This document shows positions 13,206 through 25,240 of a DNA stretch of 64,000 bases, one piece after another (position 1 is the first letter of the stretch; every line of letters starts with the position of its first letter). The notes below the pieces were generated by a model. It saw only the letters and a program-made list of their open reading frames with translations, was not told where the DNA came from and made no database searches. This DNA comes from Liquidambar formosana (lineage: Eukaryota; Streptophyta; Magnoliopsida; Saxifragales; Altingiaceae): NCBI GenBank assembly GCA_039720395.1, contig CM077826.1, positions 22,569,053 through 22,633,052 of the forward strand. Reading direction: 5' to 3'. Made by a program: the position numbers and the translations under genes.

Positions 13206-13213
13206 GATATAAC
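13206..13213. repeat. Right 8-bp target-site duplication of hAT element
   Basis: GATATAAC, identical to 6836-6843. Confidence 0.9.
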
Positions 13214-13633
13214 ATGTTGATGTAACTGTTAGGATTACCTGAACAATTACATGTAACTGTTGTAACTGTTATGTGTAGTAGTTACATGAACCTTAATGGT
13301 AACATGATAGATAACTGTTGTAATTGTTAGGACTTGTTTTGTTTTGTAAAATTATGCATGTAACTATTTAAAAAGTCTTCAATAAATTAGCCACTGTTAG
13401 GCTTAACACTCACAACAGTTACATGTAACTGTTGTTTATTGACCAATTACATGTAAGGTAATAGTTACATGTAACTGTTTTTTATTGACCAATTACATGT
13501 AAATGTTCTCTATTGAACACTTACATATTTTCTTCCCAGTGTACCTTCTCTAATGCTTCCAGTTTTTTAAAAAGTTACATATAACTGTTTACACGTATGT
13601 TATTGTTTAATTAACTTAAAATGTATTGCAGAA
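13214..13633 (+). other. 5' non-coding part of Ulp1-like unit with GTTACATGTAAC palindromes
   Basis: AT-rich sequence preceding the first clear coding exon. It holds palindromic ACAGTTACATGTAACTGT at 13415-13432 and close variants at 13243-13260 and 13462-13479, plus half-copies. The tract ends in a TTGCAG acceptor-like site at 13627-13632. Same motif as in the other introns of this unit. Confidence 0.5.
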
Positions 13634-16600
13634 ATGGCAACGAGGACGCCCCATGCAGGAAAAAGTGAGGGATCATCAATTAAGGGGAAAAAGAGTGGGG
13701 TGAGTAAGAAAAAAACATTGGTAGCCCCCTATAGGAAGAAAAAAGGATATGTGCAATGGTTTCGGTCAAATATTAGTGCAATAATCAGAGTCTTGAAGAA
13801 AGTCAAATTCACAAAACAGCACAAAGAAGCATTGAAGAAGACACCTTTTTGGGCCATGGTGAATGCAATCATCACGAACAAGCTAGACACTCGATACACC
13901 AGAGAGTGTGATGATAATGTAATCAAGTTGATAGGGTGTTTTGACCCAAAGTGGAAGAGATTCCAAATTGGATTAAAGGTTTTAATGTTTGAAAGTGTTA
14001 ACATATCAGTCATTTTCAGTATTCCTAATTGGTCAACATGGCATTACGGCAACTGAGGGAAAACTAAAATCCCCGTTTGTGAACAGAAGGTTTGGTGATA
14101 TAGAAAGAATTTCAGGGACTGAAATAGAGAAGCAAATATTTCTGGCAGCTAATGGCACCAGAGTTGTTAATTATGAGGATGTGGCCAGACTTATCATGTT
14201 ACATCTGTGTGTCACCCTCTTATTTACAACAAAATGACACTTTTTAGGGTGGAGTTACATCTAACACATTGAAGACTTGGATAGGGTCAAGCAATACAAT
14301 TGGCCAGATGCAATACACTCTACTTTGATGTCGTCAATCGAGAAGAACATCAACAGGCCTAGAGAAAGTGAATAGATGTGTTATTCTATTACTGGTATGT
14401 GTGACAATTGGAAATACAAACGTTTTTCTATAGCCATAAAACTATTTATTTAATATTTACTAATTTTTGTGTTTTTATTTTGATTTTTATGTTAGAGTAT
14501 TGGTTATGTGAGTGGACAAATATCATGCAACCCATGTGTGACGATTATCTTCCATAACTTATTAAATGGGACCTCAGGGAATTAACTGAGGCTTTGAAAA
14601 CCCAAGTAATTAGAAATATCAATTTCGAAGAGGTATATGTTACGTATTGTAACTATTGGAAATTAGTTTGTAATTACTTTAGTCTTGATATAACTGTTTA
14701 AAGTCTTGAATTTAAAGTATTGATGTAACTATTACGTATTGTATCTGTTAGGTATTGTAACTTGTATTTCCTAAAATGAAACGTAGGTAAGCAATGCAAA
14801 ATCAAAAAAAAGAACTTGGAGAAGCAAGTGAAGAACTTGGAGAAGAAATGCAAAATCAAAAGAATGAAATCCATGATCTGGTGCAAGAGGGAGAGGAAGC
14901 AGAAGAAGAGGTTAAAAAAGGGGCTGAAGAAGCAGATTATGATGATGAAATAGCAGATCCATTACATGAAGAATATGAAGTCGAAGTAGAAGAAGAAGGG
15001 CTCAAAGAACAAGATCATGATGATGAAATTAGAGAGCCAATTGACCAGGAAGCAGAAGAAGTAAGGGTTGAAGAAGAGAACATTACGAGCAAGGAAGAGT
15101 AGCCATGGGAGCCAGAACCATCTGGTGATATTCATCACTTTGATGTGGATGTTAAAGATGCTGAACAAACAGACACTGATGAGCATTCGTATAAAGTTGT
15201 GTTTAGAGATCAAGCTTCTAGGAAAAAACATGGGTTTATAGATGAACCTTCCAAGGAAGAAGATGTGAGTGGATTTCATTCAATTGGAATTTGAATTAAT
15301 GTAAAATTCTTATATTTATTGCAACAGTTACATGTAACTGTTCTACAAAAAAAAAAACAGTTTCTGAAGCACCCTATATATAAGCAATTACATGTAATTG
15401 TACTGTTAAAATTAGTGCATTTTAGATTCAAAATGATAACTATTTTTTAAAGTCTTGGGTTTAAAGTGTTCATATTACTATTAATTGCTTTGTAGTATAG
15501 AATAGTTACATGTACTGTTTTATATATATACATATATATATTTAAAAAAAAAAAAAACTAAAAATTTACCCTTTCCTATGACAGGACATGACTGATATTG
15601 ATGTTGCACAATCTCACAATGAGATATTGCAATTAAAAGCTAAAATATCAGTGCAAGATGAAGAGATTGTAGATTTGAAAGTACATCAACTAACCCAAAA
15701 GTACGATGAAAAGAAACGATGCAGTCTCCTCGAGATAGTGCACAAATATCAGTCCTGAAGCAAAAAATTGAAGCTTTAGAAGCAGAAAAAAAATGAGAGG
15801 CAAGTGCAATTAGATGTGGCTTCTAGGAGATTGGAAGCAGCTACACAAGAGCTTGAAAAGAAAAATGCTGACATAGAGAAGCTGCATGCAAATTACACTC
15901 GTGTTATTGACTAGCTAGTAGACATGCAAGTACATAAAATAACACAATAGGGTGAGCTAGGTAAGGCTAAGAAGGGTGAGCAAACTGAGCAAGCTGAGGA
16001 GGAGAAGGCTAAGTAGCAAGGTAAATAGGGTAAGCAAGCTGAGGCCAAGCAGGGTAAGCAGGTTCAAGTTGAGGTTGGTAAAAAGAAGATGCTAGCAACA
16101 AAACCACTAACAACTTCTCCAAAAACCGTCGAAAGGTCTCTCATTGCCAATGTGAAAAAACGAAACACCAGAACAATAAATAAAATGGTAGATTTTACAT
16201 ATGGGACCAAAGAGAAAAAGAAAAGGGAAATGAAGGGTGATGAGCAAAAAGTTCAAAAGGGGCAGAAAAGGACCAGAGCATTAGTGAAGGCTCCTATATT
16301 TGTGGATTTAGACCAAGTGGTTATTAGAGAACCCAGCCCAAAAAAATTCGAAAGTTTACAGGGCAATGGGTGAAGTTGGAAACATGTTGCCTGAAATAGA
16401 ATCAGCATTATTGGACAAAATGCAACAACTTGAACCTGAAGGGTAAAAATCAAACTCCTATAAAAAAAAAAAAAAAGAAAAAAAAAAAGAGAATAATTAT
16501 GTCCAATAGTTTTCGTTTAATTTATCATATTCTTAGTTTTATAATTGTAAAACTTACTTGGGTTAATGCAGGGCCTATAGTATACTCTGGGTTATCAAAT

Positions 16601-16795
16601 CTAACCCAAATAGAGTTTGCAGATATTAAAAAGATCATACAAGTGGACCAAATTACAAGTAATGTAAGCCCCCTACTCTTTAAAGCGGTTGATTAATTCT
16701 GTATCAATGTCAGTTACATGCAACTGTTGTATTATAATTACATGTAATTGACAACAGTTACAATATTGGTTTCCAAATATGTGTTACACCCACAT

Positions 16796-16800
16796 GATAG
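16796..16800. repeat. Left target duplication of solo LTR L1 (GATAG)
   Basis: GATAG precedes the LTR; the right side has GCTAG at 19742-19746, one mismatch. This fits an old 5-bp duplication. Confidence 0.6.
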
Positions 16801-19741
16801 TGTCACACCCCAGTTTTGTCACCTTAACTAGGGTGCATCATTTCATGTAGGATTTTGAGTTCTTTTTTATTCTAGTCTTTTGCATTGAGTTTCTATGGCA
16901 TTGAATATCATGTGTATGAATTTTGAAGTGATTTGGAGTTCATTTCAGTGGTCAATAAGAACTTTTGCAACTTTAAGGGCATAATCATCTTTTAAGCTGT
17001 ATATTTTCCATTTGATCTTGAAACGAGTCCCGAGTCATTTCCTTGAGTTCATATGAGTATATAGAGTCTATATATAGGTTCGATTTGATGAACTAATGGT
17101 TTAAGATCAATTCGGCTCATAACGGTTTGGGTTGGCTAAAAGACCCTTTCTTGGTTTACTCAAATTGACTCACAAGACCCACTCAATTTTCTCTCATTTG
17201 ACTCTAATTGGGCTTTATTTACATCCTAGACATGTTTAAAAAGGTTGAATTTTGATTTGGAAAACATTTGGCTTAACTTGTGTGCAAACCTAGCTTTGTG
17301 ACTGGTGGTGCACCATGGTTAGCCGCCTTTGCGAAACTTAACCATGCACCCATGGTTAAGAAATTTTGTCCTAAAGTGCCTAAAAATGTGTTCCCCTTCG
17401 AAACACGGTCGTTTTGGCTTTTATTTTGTCAAAATTGGACTTAATTTAACCCTTTTAGAACTTCTAAAGCGATTAGGAGTCAAAACCGGAGCAGAATAGA
17501 AGAGGCCCTTGGGTAACCGTCCAGGCCTAGATGGTCACCCGAGGAGTCCATCCTTAATTGGGTTTCTGACTCCTTTTGCCCTCCTTTGACGGATTCCTCC
17601 GCCTTTGCAAGTTGTTTCCTCTTAGGATTGTGTAAATTTGAGTTGTTTTGAGCAGTAAGAGAGTCTCTAATAGCCCTAGGATCATTATTTAATGAATTAA
17701 TCTTAGCCATTGGTTTAGGAGGTCAGTTCTCTATATAAAGGACATGATATTCAGCACATAGGGGGAGGACAATTGCACTTTATACTAAGAGAGAGAGAGG
17801 GAACCACGAGTTTGGAGAGCTAGAAGGACATCAAGAGGAGGCTGTTCAATCCTAAGCAAGCAAGAGAACAAGGAGTTTGAAGGCAAGGGAGGTTCTACAA
17901 GAGGTAAACACTTCTTTTGACTGCTGAATATAGTTCTTCTCTTTCTCCTTCTCCTTCTTCTTCTATGATAGTTCTAGTGTATGATGTAGCTCGACATATT
18001 AGGATAATTCAATGTTTCTATGATGTGATATGAATGATTTTAAGATGGGTCATGGTTTTATATGCTTGATAATCCTTGGTTTACTAAGGTTTTGAAAGTA
18101 TTATCTTTTCTTTCTTCTTAAATCATGCATAGTTCATATATCTTAGTTGCTGTGATAATTGTCATGAGTGGATGCTCCTGTTAGTTAATATATATAATAT
18201 GAATGATATTCATGATGATTTGAGCATGTATTAGAGTCGTTTCATAGGTTTTAATGTATAGTTGTGAAATTAGGGTTTCGGTAACCCTAAATTCACGCAA
18301 GTTTCATACAGCATGTTTAGGATAATTCAGTGAGTTGTTTCTCATCATGATTGTTTTATATATGCTACATATAGTTGAATCATGCTAAGTTTGCATTCAT
18401 ATAGAGGATTTTGTAGGGTTTTTGGAGATATTATCATTTTCTAAGGATAATTATCATTTTTGTTAAGTAAGGTTTTGCATGAGAGCTTTTTGTGATGTGT
18501 TTAAGCATGAAATCACTTCTATTGTGTTCTAATATATATATTTTACGTAGGATATGATGATTGCACCTCCCCATAACAACTTTCTTACGTGAAATTATCT
18601 TAGGATAATTTTGCTTGAGAAAGCTCGCCGTAGGAAGGTCCTTTTTCATATTTTACATAAAATGTCATCTTTTTGGTTAGAATAGACTTTGTTATCATGT
18701 TTATTGATATTATTGGGGTCTCTCATGATTGTTAGTGTGTCTTTGGTAGGTTTTTAGGCATGTTAGTTAGCTCACTGCATGTAGGATTGAGTTGGGGTCC
18801 TTAGTTATTCATCATTCTTGTTATTTGCATGATTAATGGATAATGTTAGGCCTTGTCATGATTCTATCCAGATTAGTATATTGTTCTTCTTGCATGGTTT
18901 TGTGCACTTGTAAGGGTGTAAACAGGTGTAATAATTGCCTTATTGCAAATAAGGTTGTTATCGCTTAAGCCTGTTATTACTTGGAGAGAATTGCGCAAGG
19001 TAAGTAGGGTATGAAGTGCCTTAATTCACTTTTCTTTCTTTTCTCTTCTCCCTCCTAGGGTTATTTCTTAATATGGACATATGGTGATTTCCAAGGGTTT
19101 CCTTATCAAATAAAGTACTTTTTTCTCAAAGTCCTCATCTTGTGGAAATTGTTTCAAACTTGGCTTATTTATCGATATTTTTCAAATGAGGAAACTTAGG
19201 GTTTTTACCATAACTCTCTATTAGGATTTAACCCTATTCTATTCGAATTACGTGGACTTTGATCTATGTATTTCTATGCATGGTACGTAGGCGCTCAATT
19301 GATGTTCAAGTCCGCCCTAGGATACTAAGTATCCTAGGTTTTCCTTTTTCTTTTGTCCTTTTATCCATCACATATGATTGCTAGTGAAGTAGGCTAGATT
19401 TGTGATTGGTATGCATGCTGCATTTTATTGATTGATATTGATTTGCATGTGATTAAGTCATTAAGTTAGCCCAATCAAATTAAGAGACCAACTCGGGCGA
19501 TGTGGGTGCCTATGGGCTTTGCCTAAAACCTTCCCACGTCCTAATTTAGCCCCCGAATCCAATTTTCTGGTTTCAAAGACTTTTCTTTTCCTTTAATGGA
19601 GTCATGTGGTTTTGAAAATAAAACATTTTTATGGTTTTCCTCTTTTCTTTAAAAAAATGAGGTGGTGATTCCTTTCCATTTGTTGTCTTTTCCTGTTTTT
19701 ACCAAACCCTTGTGAGCGCTGCGCTTTTTTGTGGGTTCACA
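16801..19741 (+). mobile_element. Solo LTR L1, divergent member of family E (2941 bp)
   Basis: Starts TGTCACACCCC and ends GGGTTCACA, as do the four closer copies in the window. No internal region or PBS follows, so it is a solo LTR left by LTR-LTR recombination. A TATA box (TATATAAA) is at 17732-17739. The GC-rich palindrome of the family is reduced here to a short version at 17508-17543, while the CCTAGGATAC inverted repeat at 19316-19338 is fully kept. It lies in an intron of the Ulp1-like gene, between VDQITSN and IINAYGEIL. Divergence and the imperfect duplication show it is older than L2-L5. Confidence 0.88.
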
Positions 19742-20278
19742 GCTAGCAATGAAAACAGTTACATGTAATTGTTACAATACTTACAACAGTTATATATAAC
19801 TGTTTTGGAAAAATGTCATGAGTACTTAATTATAATTGTTTTAACATGTGACTGTTCTTTAAATGTAGATTATTAATGCATATGGAGAGATCCTTATGGA
19901 GAAATAAAGGGTAAAAGGGGATTTGAGCAAGGCAAAAAGCAAAAACAACTTGCTATTACGTACTAGATAACAAAGCATTCTATTTTACTTCCTTATGTTG
20001 GGTAAGAACATATGTAAATACAAAAAATAATTAATTGTTTTACAACCAATATTTTGTACTAATAAAATAATGAGTTTTTGTTTTTGTTTCTTTTTTATTT
20101 TTGTTTAACAGTCATTGGTACAGGGACCATCTCTCCAAACGTTGCGAGTGAATCAGATCTTGTTGATAAGCTTATAATTAGTGCAATGCATAATTACAGA
20201 TATCTTGTATTCCCAATAAACTCAACAGGTAGAAGAGGATCATTCAATCATTAGTCTGTATTGGTTTTTAATGGTGAC

Positions 20279-21566
20279 TGTGAGTGCCACGCCCTAAACC
20301 ACATAGCTCGAGAGTACGTATTAGCCTCAAAGGACTAACACGGAGAGGAGTCGCCACCCAGTAATGGGAACGAGTGAACCCTAGCAGGGTCTAGCTCGTC
20401 ATAACCAGAGATTCAGGTTCGGAGCTAGGGTATGCAGTTGGGAAGGTGTTAGGCACCCAGCCACGCCCAGTCAGAACTGGCCCCCACACATGATCGATGG
20501 CTTTAATTAATCTAACTGTTCAATTAAAATTAACCTTAAATCATACAATAATAACAGCATACAAACCATGATGTTATCACAGAAGCAGAAATACAAAAAA
20601 GGCATAAAGAATAGAGATACAGATTAACCTACTATTAGAATAAATACGATAAAGAAAAGAAATTGTCTACCAACACTTCTCTTGCGCACGCAGTTATAAT
20701 TATTGCGTGCGCATAATATATGTTGTGTACGCAATACAATGGTTGCGTACTCACCCGTTGGCAATTTATGTCATCTCTTGAAGCTCCGCATATATATACC
20801 ATGAGAAATTATGCACGTGATTTTCCATAGATTAAGGCCTAAAATCATTTTCATGCTAACACAGGGAACCTATATACTAGTACATTACTATATAATGAAA
20901 CCCTAGTCTACTACATGATGCTCATGCAGAAATATACATGAAACCCTAGGTTCTCTCATGAAGAGAGTCCACTACGTGATGATATGCTATCATTATCATA
21001 CAAGTAACATGGCATTTATGACAAGAACATCACTCTATCGAATATAAATCATCATGCTCAGTAAATAAATCATACAGTTAGGATATTGATATTACCCTCA
21101 GGGTTATGTACTTCACTTGCTTTAGAATCTCTCCTACTAAACCTCTAGAATTGCAGCCTTTAATGCTTCCTCTCTACTCTCTGTGGCTCCTCTTCTTTTT
21201 TAATTCCAATCCAAAAGTCCCCTCCCTTAGGTGTATAATGGGTTATATATAGGCATAGGAAGTAGAATTAGGGTTTCTGCTTCTTTTCCCCGAAATCCAG
21301 GTCTCCTAAGCATGATATAACATGTTCTTTGAAAAGAGTTCTGATTTAGAGGGCAAGTGGCCCAAAAAGAAAGGTTCTGGAAGCATGAGGTGCGTACACA
21401 CCTTATGCCCTACGTACGCATAAATATCCCATAATTTCACCTTATTGTCAGCTGCAATTCTTTTGGCTCATTTAGGCGTGTTCCAAAGTTTGTTAAAGTA
21501 TATAAACTAACCTCATCATAAGGTGTTTCCAATCCAAATCGTCGGGTGCAAAATGGGATGTCTACA
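20279..21566 (-). mobile_element. 3' LTR of element M1 (minus strand, 1288 bp)
   Basis: Read on the minus strand the LTR begins TGTAGACATCCC at 21566 and ends near ...GGCACTCACA at 20279, the usual TG...CA. It is preceded on that strand by the polypurine tract at 21567-21580. It contains the word TGGCGACTCC 63-72 bp from its 3' end (20342-20351 on the plus strand). TGCGTACGCA-like palindromes occur at 20690-20755 and 21388-21422. It cuts the catalytic exon of the Ulp1-like gene. The left border is set by the TG rule and homology to the L family's 3' end, so it may be off by a few bases. The matching 5' LTR is not in the window. Confidence 0.8.
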
Positions 21567-21580
21567 GTTGCCCCTCTTTT
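21567..21580 (-). promoter_or_regulatory. Polypurine tract of M1
   Basis: Minus strand AAAAGAGGGGCAAC sits directly before the LTR start TGTAGACATCC. This is where plus-strand DNA synthesis would be primed. Element E has the comparable AATGAGGGGCTTC at 58231-58243. Confidence 0.85.
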
Positions 21581-21639
21581 GATATCACCTGCTCGACAGG
21601 TAGTATTGAAAGACTTAGCAGAGCCACCATTTTAGCCCG

Positions 21640-22440
21640 TTAACCGAGGGGAAACCAAAATAGATATAATCCATGCGATGTAGAATGATAGGACTATGTT
21701 TGGGCAAATCAGACCGGGTATGCAATGATTCCTTACGAGAATATTGGGCTTTGAAGAAGGTCCAGAGACAGATAGACCCTTAACGAGGATGCCAGGTCCT
21801 GATGAAGGTTCATGGTGAATAAACCCTAACGAGGGTATGGGCCTTAACGAAGGTCCGCGAAGATAATCCCTGACAAGGGTACTAGACCTTGACAAAAGTC
21901 CATGAGCGAATAAACCCTAATGAGGGTATGGGCCCTGACGAAAGTCCACGAGAATGAACCCTTTCGAGGGTAATGGGCCTTGACGAAGGTCCACGAGAAT
22001 AAACCCTTTCGAGGGTACTAGGCTTTGACAAAAGTCCAGGGAAATAAACCCTTTCAAGGGTAATGAGCCTTGATGAAGGTCCTAAACGATAATCCTTAAC
22101 GAGGGTACTGGGCTTTGACGAAAATCCAGGGGAATGAACCCTTTTAAGGGTAATGGGCCTTGACGAAGGTCCGAAATGATAATCCCTGATGAGGGTACTG
22201 GACTTTGATGAAAGTCCAGGGGAATGAACCCTTTCGAGGGTAATGGACCTTGACGAAGGTCCGATAGGAATTAGCCCTTTCGAGGGTAGCGGGCCTTGAC
22301 GAAGGTCCACGAGAATAAACCCTAACGAGGGTATGGGCCTCGACGAAGGTCCACGAGAATAAACCCTAACGAGGGTATGGGCCTTGACGAAGGTCCAAAA
22401 CAAATGGGTCCTAAAGAGGGTGTTGGGCCTTAGGTTTTAA
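21640..22440. repeat. Tandem repeat block (units about 43-46 bp) in M1 3' region
   Basis: At least fifteen imperfect units of the form AACCCTTTCGAGGGTA then TGGGCCTTGACGAAGGTCC follow each other. Each unit has two small inverted repeats (CCTTTCGAGGG and GACCTTCGTC/GACGAAGGTC). A minus-strand open frame of 173 codons through it (21882-22403) is a by-product of the repeat length. Tat/Ogre elements often carry such arrays before the 3' LTR. Confidence 0.85.
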
Positions 22441-22461
22441 ACAAAATTCATATCAACCCTG

Positions 22462-22560
22462 CATACACACCTAGTTTAATGCGTATGCACCGAGAGAAGA
22501 ATACGAAAGTCCATACCGATATTGCATACGCACCTTAATTCCCTGCGTACGCACCGAGAC
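22462..22560. promoter_or_regulatory. Paired TGCGTACGCA palindromes upstream of M1 antisense PMD gene
   Basis: Two pairs of the motif stand here: GCATACACACC...GCGTATGCACC and GCATACGCACC...TGCGTACGCACC (exact TGCGTACGCA at 22544-22553). They lie 270-370 bp before the ATG at 22833. The same motif is in the M1 LTR, in the first intron of the PMD gene, and before and inside the DUF7745-like gene. Confidence 0.6.
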
Positions 22561-23208
22561 AAGAATTCTAAAAAAAATAAACGAAACAATGACATTAAGC
22601 AGAAGAAGGGTTTTAAATTTGCAAAACCCTTCTTCTTCTCTGGCATTTTCGCCATTAACCCCCGATATAGCCCCCCTCTTCCTCCATAACTGCCCCTTCA
22701 AAGCTCTAAAGCGCACCCTTTCGAAGCCACAGCTATTCTGTATCCTCTTCCCTTTCTCTGCCTCGCTCTCCCACTGTGTCCAAATCTCCTCTCTCCTCCC
22801 TTATCTTCTCTCTTGCTGCTCCATCGTCGACGATGCCGCCGAAGAACAAACGACTGCGCCGAGATGACGAGGGCTTCACCATCAACCGCTGGGACCCCCA
22901 ACTGCGGCCCAAAGCTATTCCAAGCATTCTTCACCGCCCTCAAGAGCACCTCTCGAACATGGCAAGGTAACAGTGGGTAAGTTTTCCTAGAAACCCATTT
23001 CGGTTAATGAATTTCTTCAATCGTGTGCTTTGATGCGTTTATGCCCTGATTAACACTTGCAAACATTTAAATATGTTAAACGAACAATATATGATCTTAA
23101 AAAACACTGTGAAACCTGCCTGTAATCAACTGGACTGTGGAGGGGGAGTCGTGGACGGAGGTTGAAGATGACTAGTTCTATCACAGAGGTGCGTATGCAT
23201 CTAGTGAT

Positions 23209-23213
23209 ACTGC
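23209..23213. repeat. Left target duplication of solo LTR L2 (ACTGC)
   Basis: ACTGC, repeated exactly at 26487-26491. The undisturbed site reads ...GATACTGCGTACGCATG, so the insertion fell inside one TGCGTACGCA motif of M1. Confidence 0.9.
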
Positions 23214-23920
23214 TGTCACACCCCATTTTTGCCACCTTAGCTAGGGTTTGTCATTGCATGTGTCTTTTTGTTTCCTTTTTGAGTCTAGTCTTTTGCATTG
23301 AGTTTCTAGGGTCCTAAGGATGGTGTGTATGAATTTTGGTTCGATTTGGAGTTGATCTTGAGGGTTAATAAGAACTTTTGTGACTTGAGGGGCATAATCG
23401 TCTTTTTGATCACAAACTTTCCATTTGACCTTGAAATGATCTCCAAGTTGCCAATTGGAATTCATATGGTTGTATTTGAGGTATTTGTGGGTTCAATTCG
23501 ATGAATTGAAGGTTCGGGATTAGAATGGCTCAATAAGGCTCAGGTTGGCTAAAAGACCTACTTCGGGTTAGCTCGAATTGGTTCATGATCTTCACTCTAT
23601 GACTACTCATTTGACCTTGATTGGTCTTGATTTCATCCCCAAATGTGTTTAGGGAGGTTGAATTTCGAATTGGAAAGCATTCGGTGCAACCCTATGTGCA
23701 TACCTAAGCTAAGCGATGGTGAGGCATAGCGGTTAACCACCTTTGTAGGACCCAACCATGCAGCCATGGCTAGGGTTTCTCGCCCTCAAGTGACTCAAAT
23801 TACATTCCCCTTCGAAACACGGTCGTTTTGGCTTTCGTTTCGTCAAAATCGGAGTTAATTTGAACCCGGAAACACATTTGGAAGTCGAAGGAGTCAAAAT
23901 AGGGCATAAGCTGACAGGGC

Positions 23921-24000
23921 CTCGGGTGACCACCCAGGCCTGGGCGGCTAGCCGCCTGGGCCCAGGTGGCTAGCCGCCCAGCCCCAGGTGGTCACCCGAG
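23921..24000. promoter_or_regulatory. 80-bp GC-rich palindrome, copy in L2
   Basis: CTCGGGTGACCACC at the left is matched by GGTGGTCACCCGAG at the right. The centre has GGCGGCTAGCCGCC, TGGGCCCA and a second GGCTAGCCGCC. About 187 bp upstream of the TATA box. Very GC-rich against AT-rich surroundings. Confidence 0.85.
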
Positions 24001-24499
24001 CCACTTTCCTTTTTTGAGCTTTGACGCGGCTCCCATCCTATTTTCTCGGATTGCACGCCTCCAGCCGCCATTTAACCCTAATTTCAGCCCTATTTGACCT
24101 ACTTGAGCCCCAAGGGAACCTCTAAGAGCCCTTGGATCAATCCCTAGGGTTTTAATCCCAACCATTGAGGGTTTTCCCTCAATATCTATAAATACCCCCT
24201 TATACTTCAGCAATAGGGGAGGCCACTTGGAGAGAAAATTCTGAAGTGTGAGGCATGTGTGAGACTTGGAGGCTATGGCAGCCATCCTTAGGGTAGTTTA
24301 ACCTATACTTTGAGTGAGAGAGTGTGAGAGTAAGCTTGGAGGAGGGCTGGAGCATTGCTTGAAGGCTTGAAGGAAGGAACTCCCAGCAGTACACAAGAGA
24401 AGGAGGACTCCCTACAGAAGCAAAAGGATACTTCACCATAGGTATTCCCCCCTTCCTCCTCTTCTCTCTTTTAAAGTTAGGGTTTTTGCATAGAATAGG

Positions 24500-25240
24500 A
24501 TGATTGCATATCAAAGCTTGTGTTTTTATCATGTCTTGTTGCTTCCATGCATGTTTAGGATCATATTTGTGAGCTGTTTAGTATGCTAGGATGTTATTCC
24601 ATGTGATTTACTGCATGTTTGGGACTTTAGGGTTTCTTAGGTGCTTAAAATGGTTTTCTGCATGAAATAACTCTTTGGTATATTAGAGCTTGTGTTTTTA
24701 TCATGTCTTGTTGCTTCCATGCATGTTTAGGATCATATTTGTGGGCTGTTTAGTATGCTAGGATGTTATTCCATGTGATTTACTGCATGTTTGGGACTTT
24801 AGGGTTTCTTAGGTGCTTAAAATGGTTTTCTGCATGAAATAACTCTTTGGCATATTAGAGCTTATGTTTTTATTGTGTTTTGTTGCTTCCATTGGAATGT
24901 ATGCATGATTAGGATAATATTTATGGGCTGTTTAGTATGCTAGGATGATGTTCCATGTGATTTGCTGCATGTTTGGGATTCTAGGGTTTCCTTAGTGCTG
25001 AAATGGAGTTTATGTTTAGAATAGCTATATTTCATGTGCAAGCTTGTATTTTTCTCATGTGTGGATGCTTCTATTGATTAATATGCATGATTAGCATGAT
25101 GTCTATGATGGGCTTTGCATGATTTAGAGTTATTTTATGTGATTTTGAGCACAATTGCGATTCTAGGGTTTCATTCATCCTTGTATTAGGAAAGTTGCAT
25201 ATAGCATGATAGCTTAGGGTTTTTTTTCTTGTGTTTTCTT
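24500..25240. repeat. Approximately 172-bp tandem units with AGGGTTT words inside L2
   Basis: AGCTTGTGTTTTTATCATG-like unit starts recur at about 24515, 24687, 24859 and 25041. Each unit carries TTTAGGGTTTC or CTAGGGTTTC, which is the plant telo-box on the other strand (AAACCCTA). The number of units differs among L2-L5 and explains part of their length differences. Confidence 0.7.

Larger units (their letters stand above)
13634..20278 (+). pseudogene. Ulp1-like (C48) SUMO-protease-type gene, decayed and split by insertions
   Basis: Plus-strand exons can be followed through many breaks. At 13634-14056 is a basic N-terminus (start MATRTPHAGKSEGSS) followed by KEALKKTPFWAMVNAI and CDDNVIKLIGCFDP. 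At 14080-14380 are FVNRRFGDIERISG and RVKQYNWPDAIHS. At 14490-14630 is LYWLCEWTN-like text. Acidic and coiled-coil exons follow (14794-15270, 15585-15940), then a Lys-rich exon (15940-16370). VDQITSN at 16640-16660 ends at a GTAAGC donor and resumes at 19869 as IINAYGEIL. The last exon (20112-20278) reads YRYLVFPIN, then FNH*SVLVFNGD around the presumed catalytic His of C48 peptidases. It is cut there by the M1 LTR. Nearly all in-frame stops are TAG. Genes of this make-up in plants are often carried by transposons; that is inferred here. Confidence 0.65.

Noticed and set aside
21882..22403. 173-codon minus-strand frame with repeats (GPSSRPITLERVHS...)
   Set aside because: Explained by the tandem repeat, whose unit length happens to keep the frame open. 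No independent evidence of a protein.
22471..22949. Minus-strand frames facing the M1 PMD exon 1
   Set aside because: Shadows of the plus-strand exon and its flank; no domain or neighbour support.
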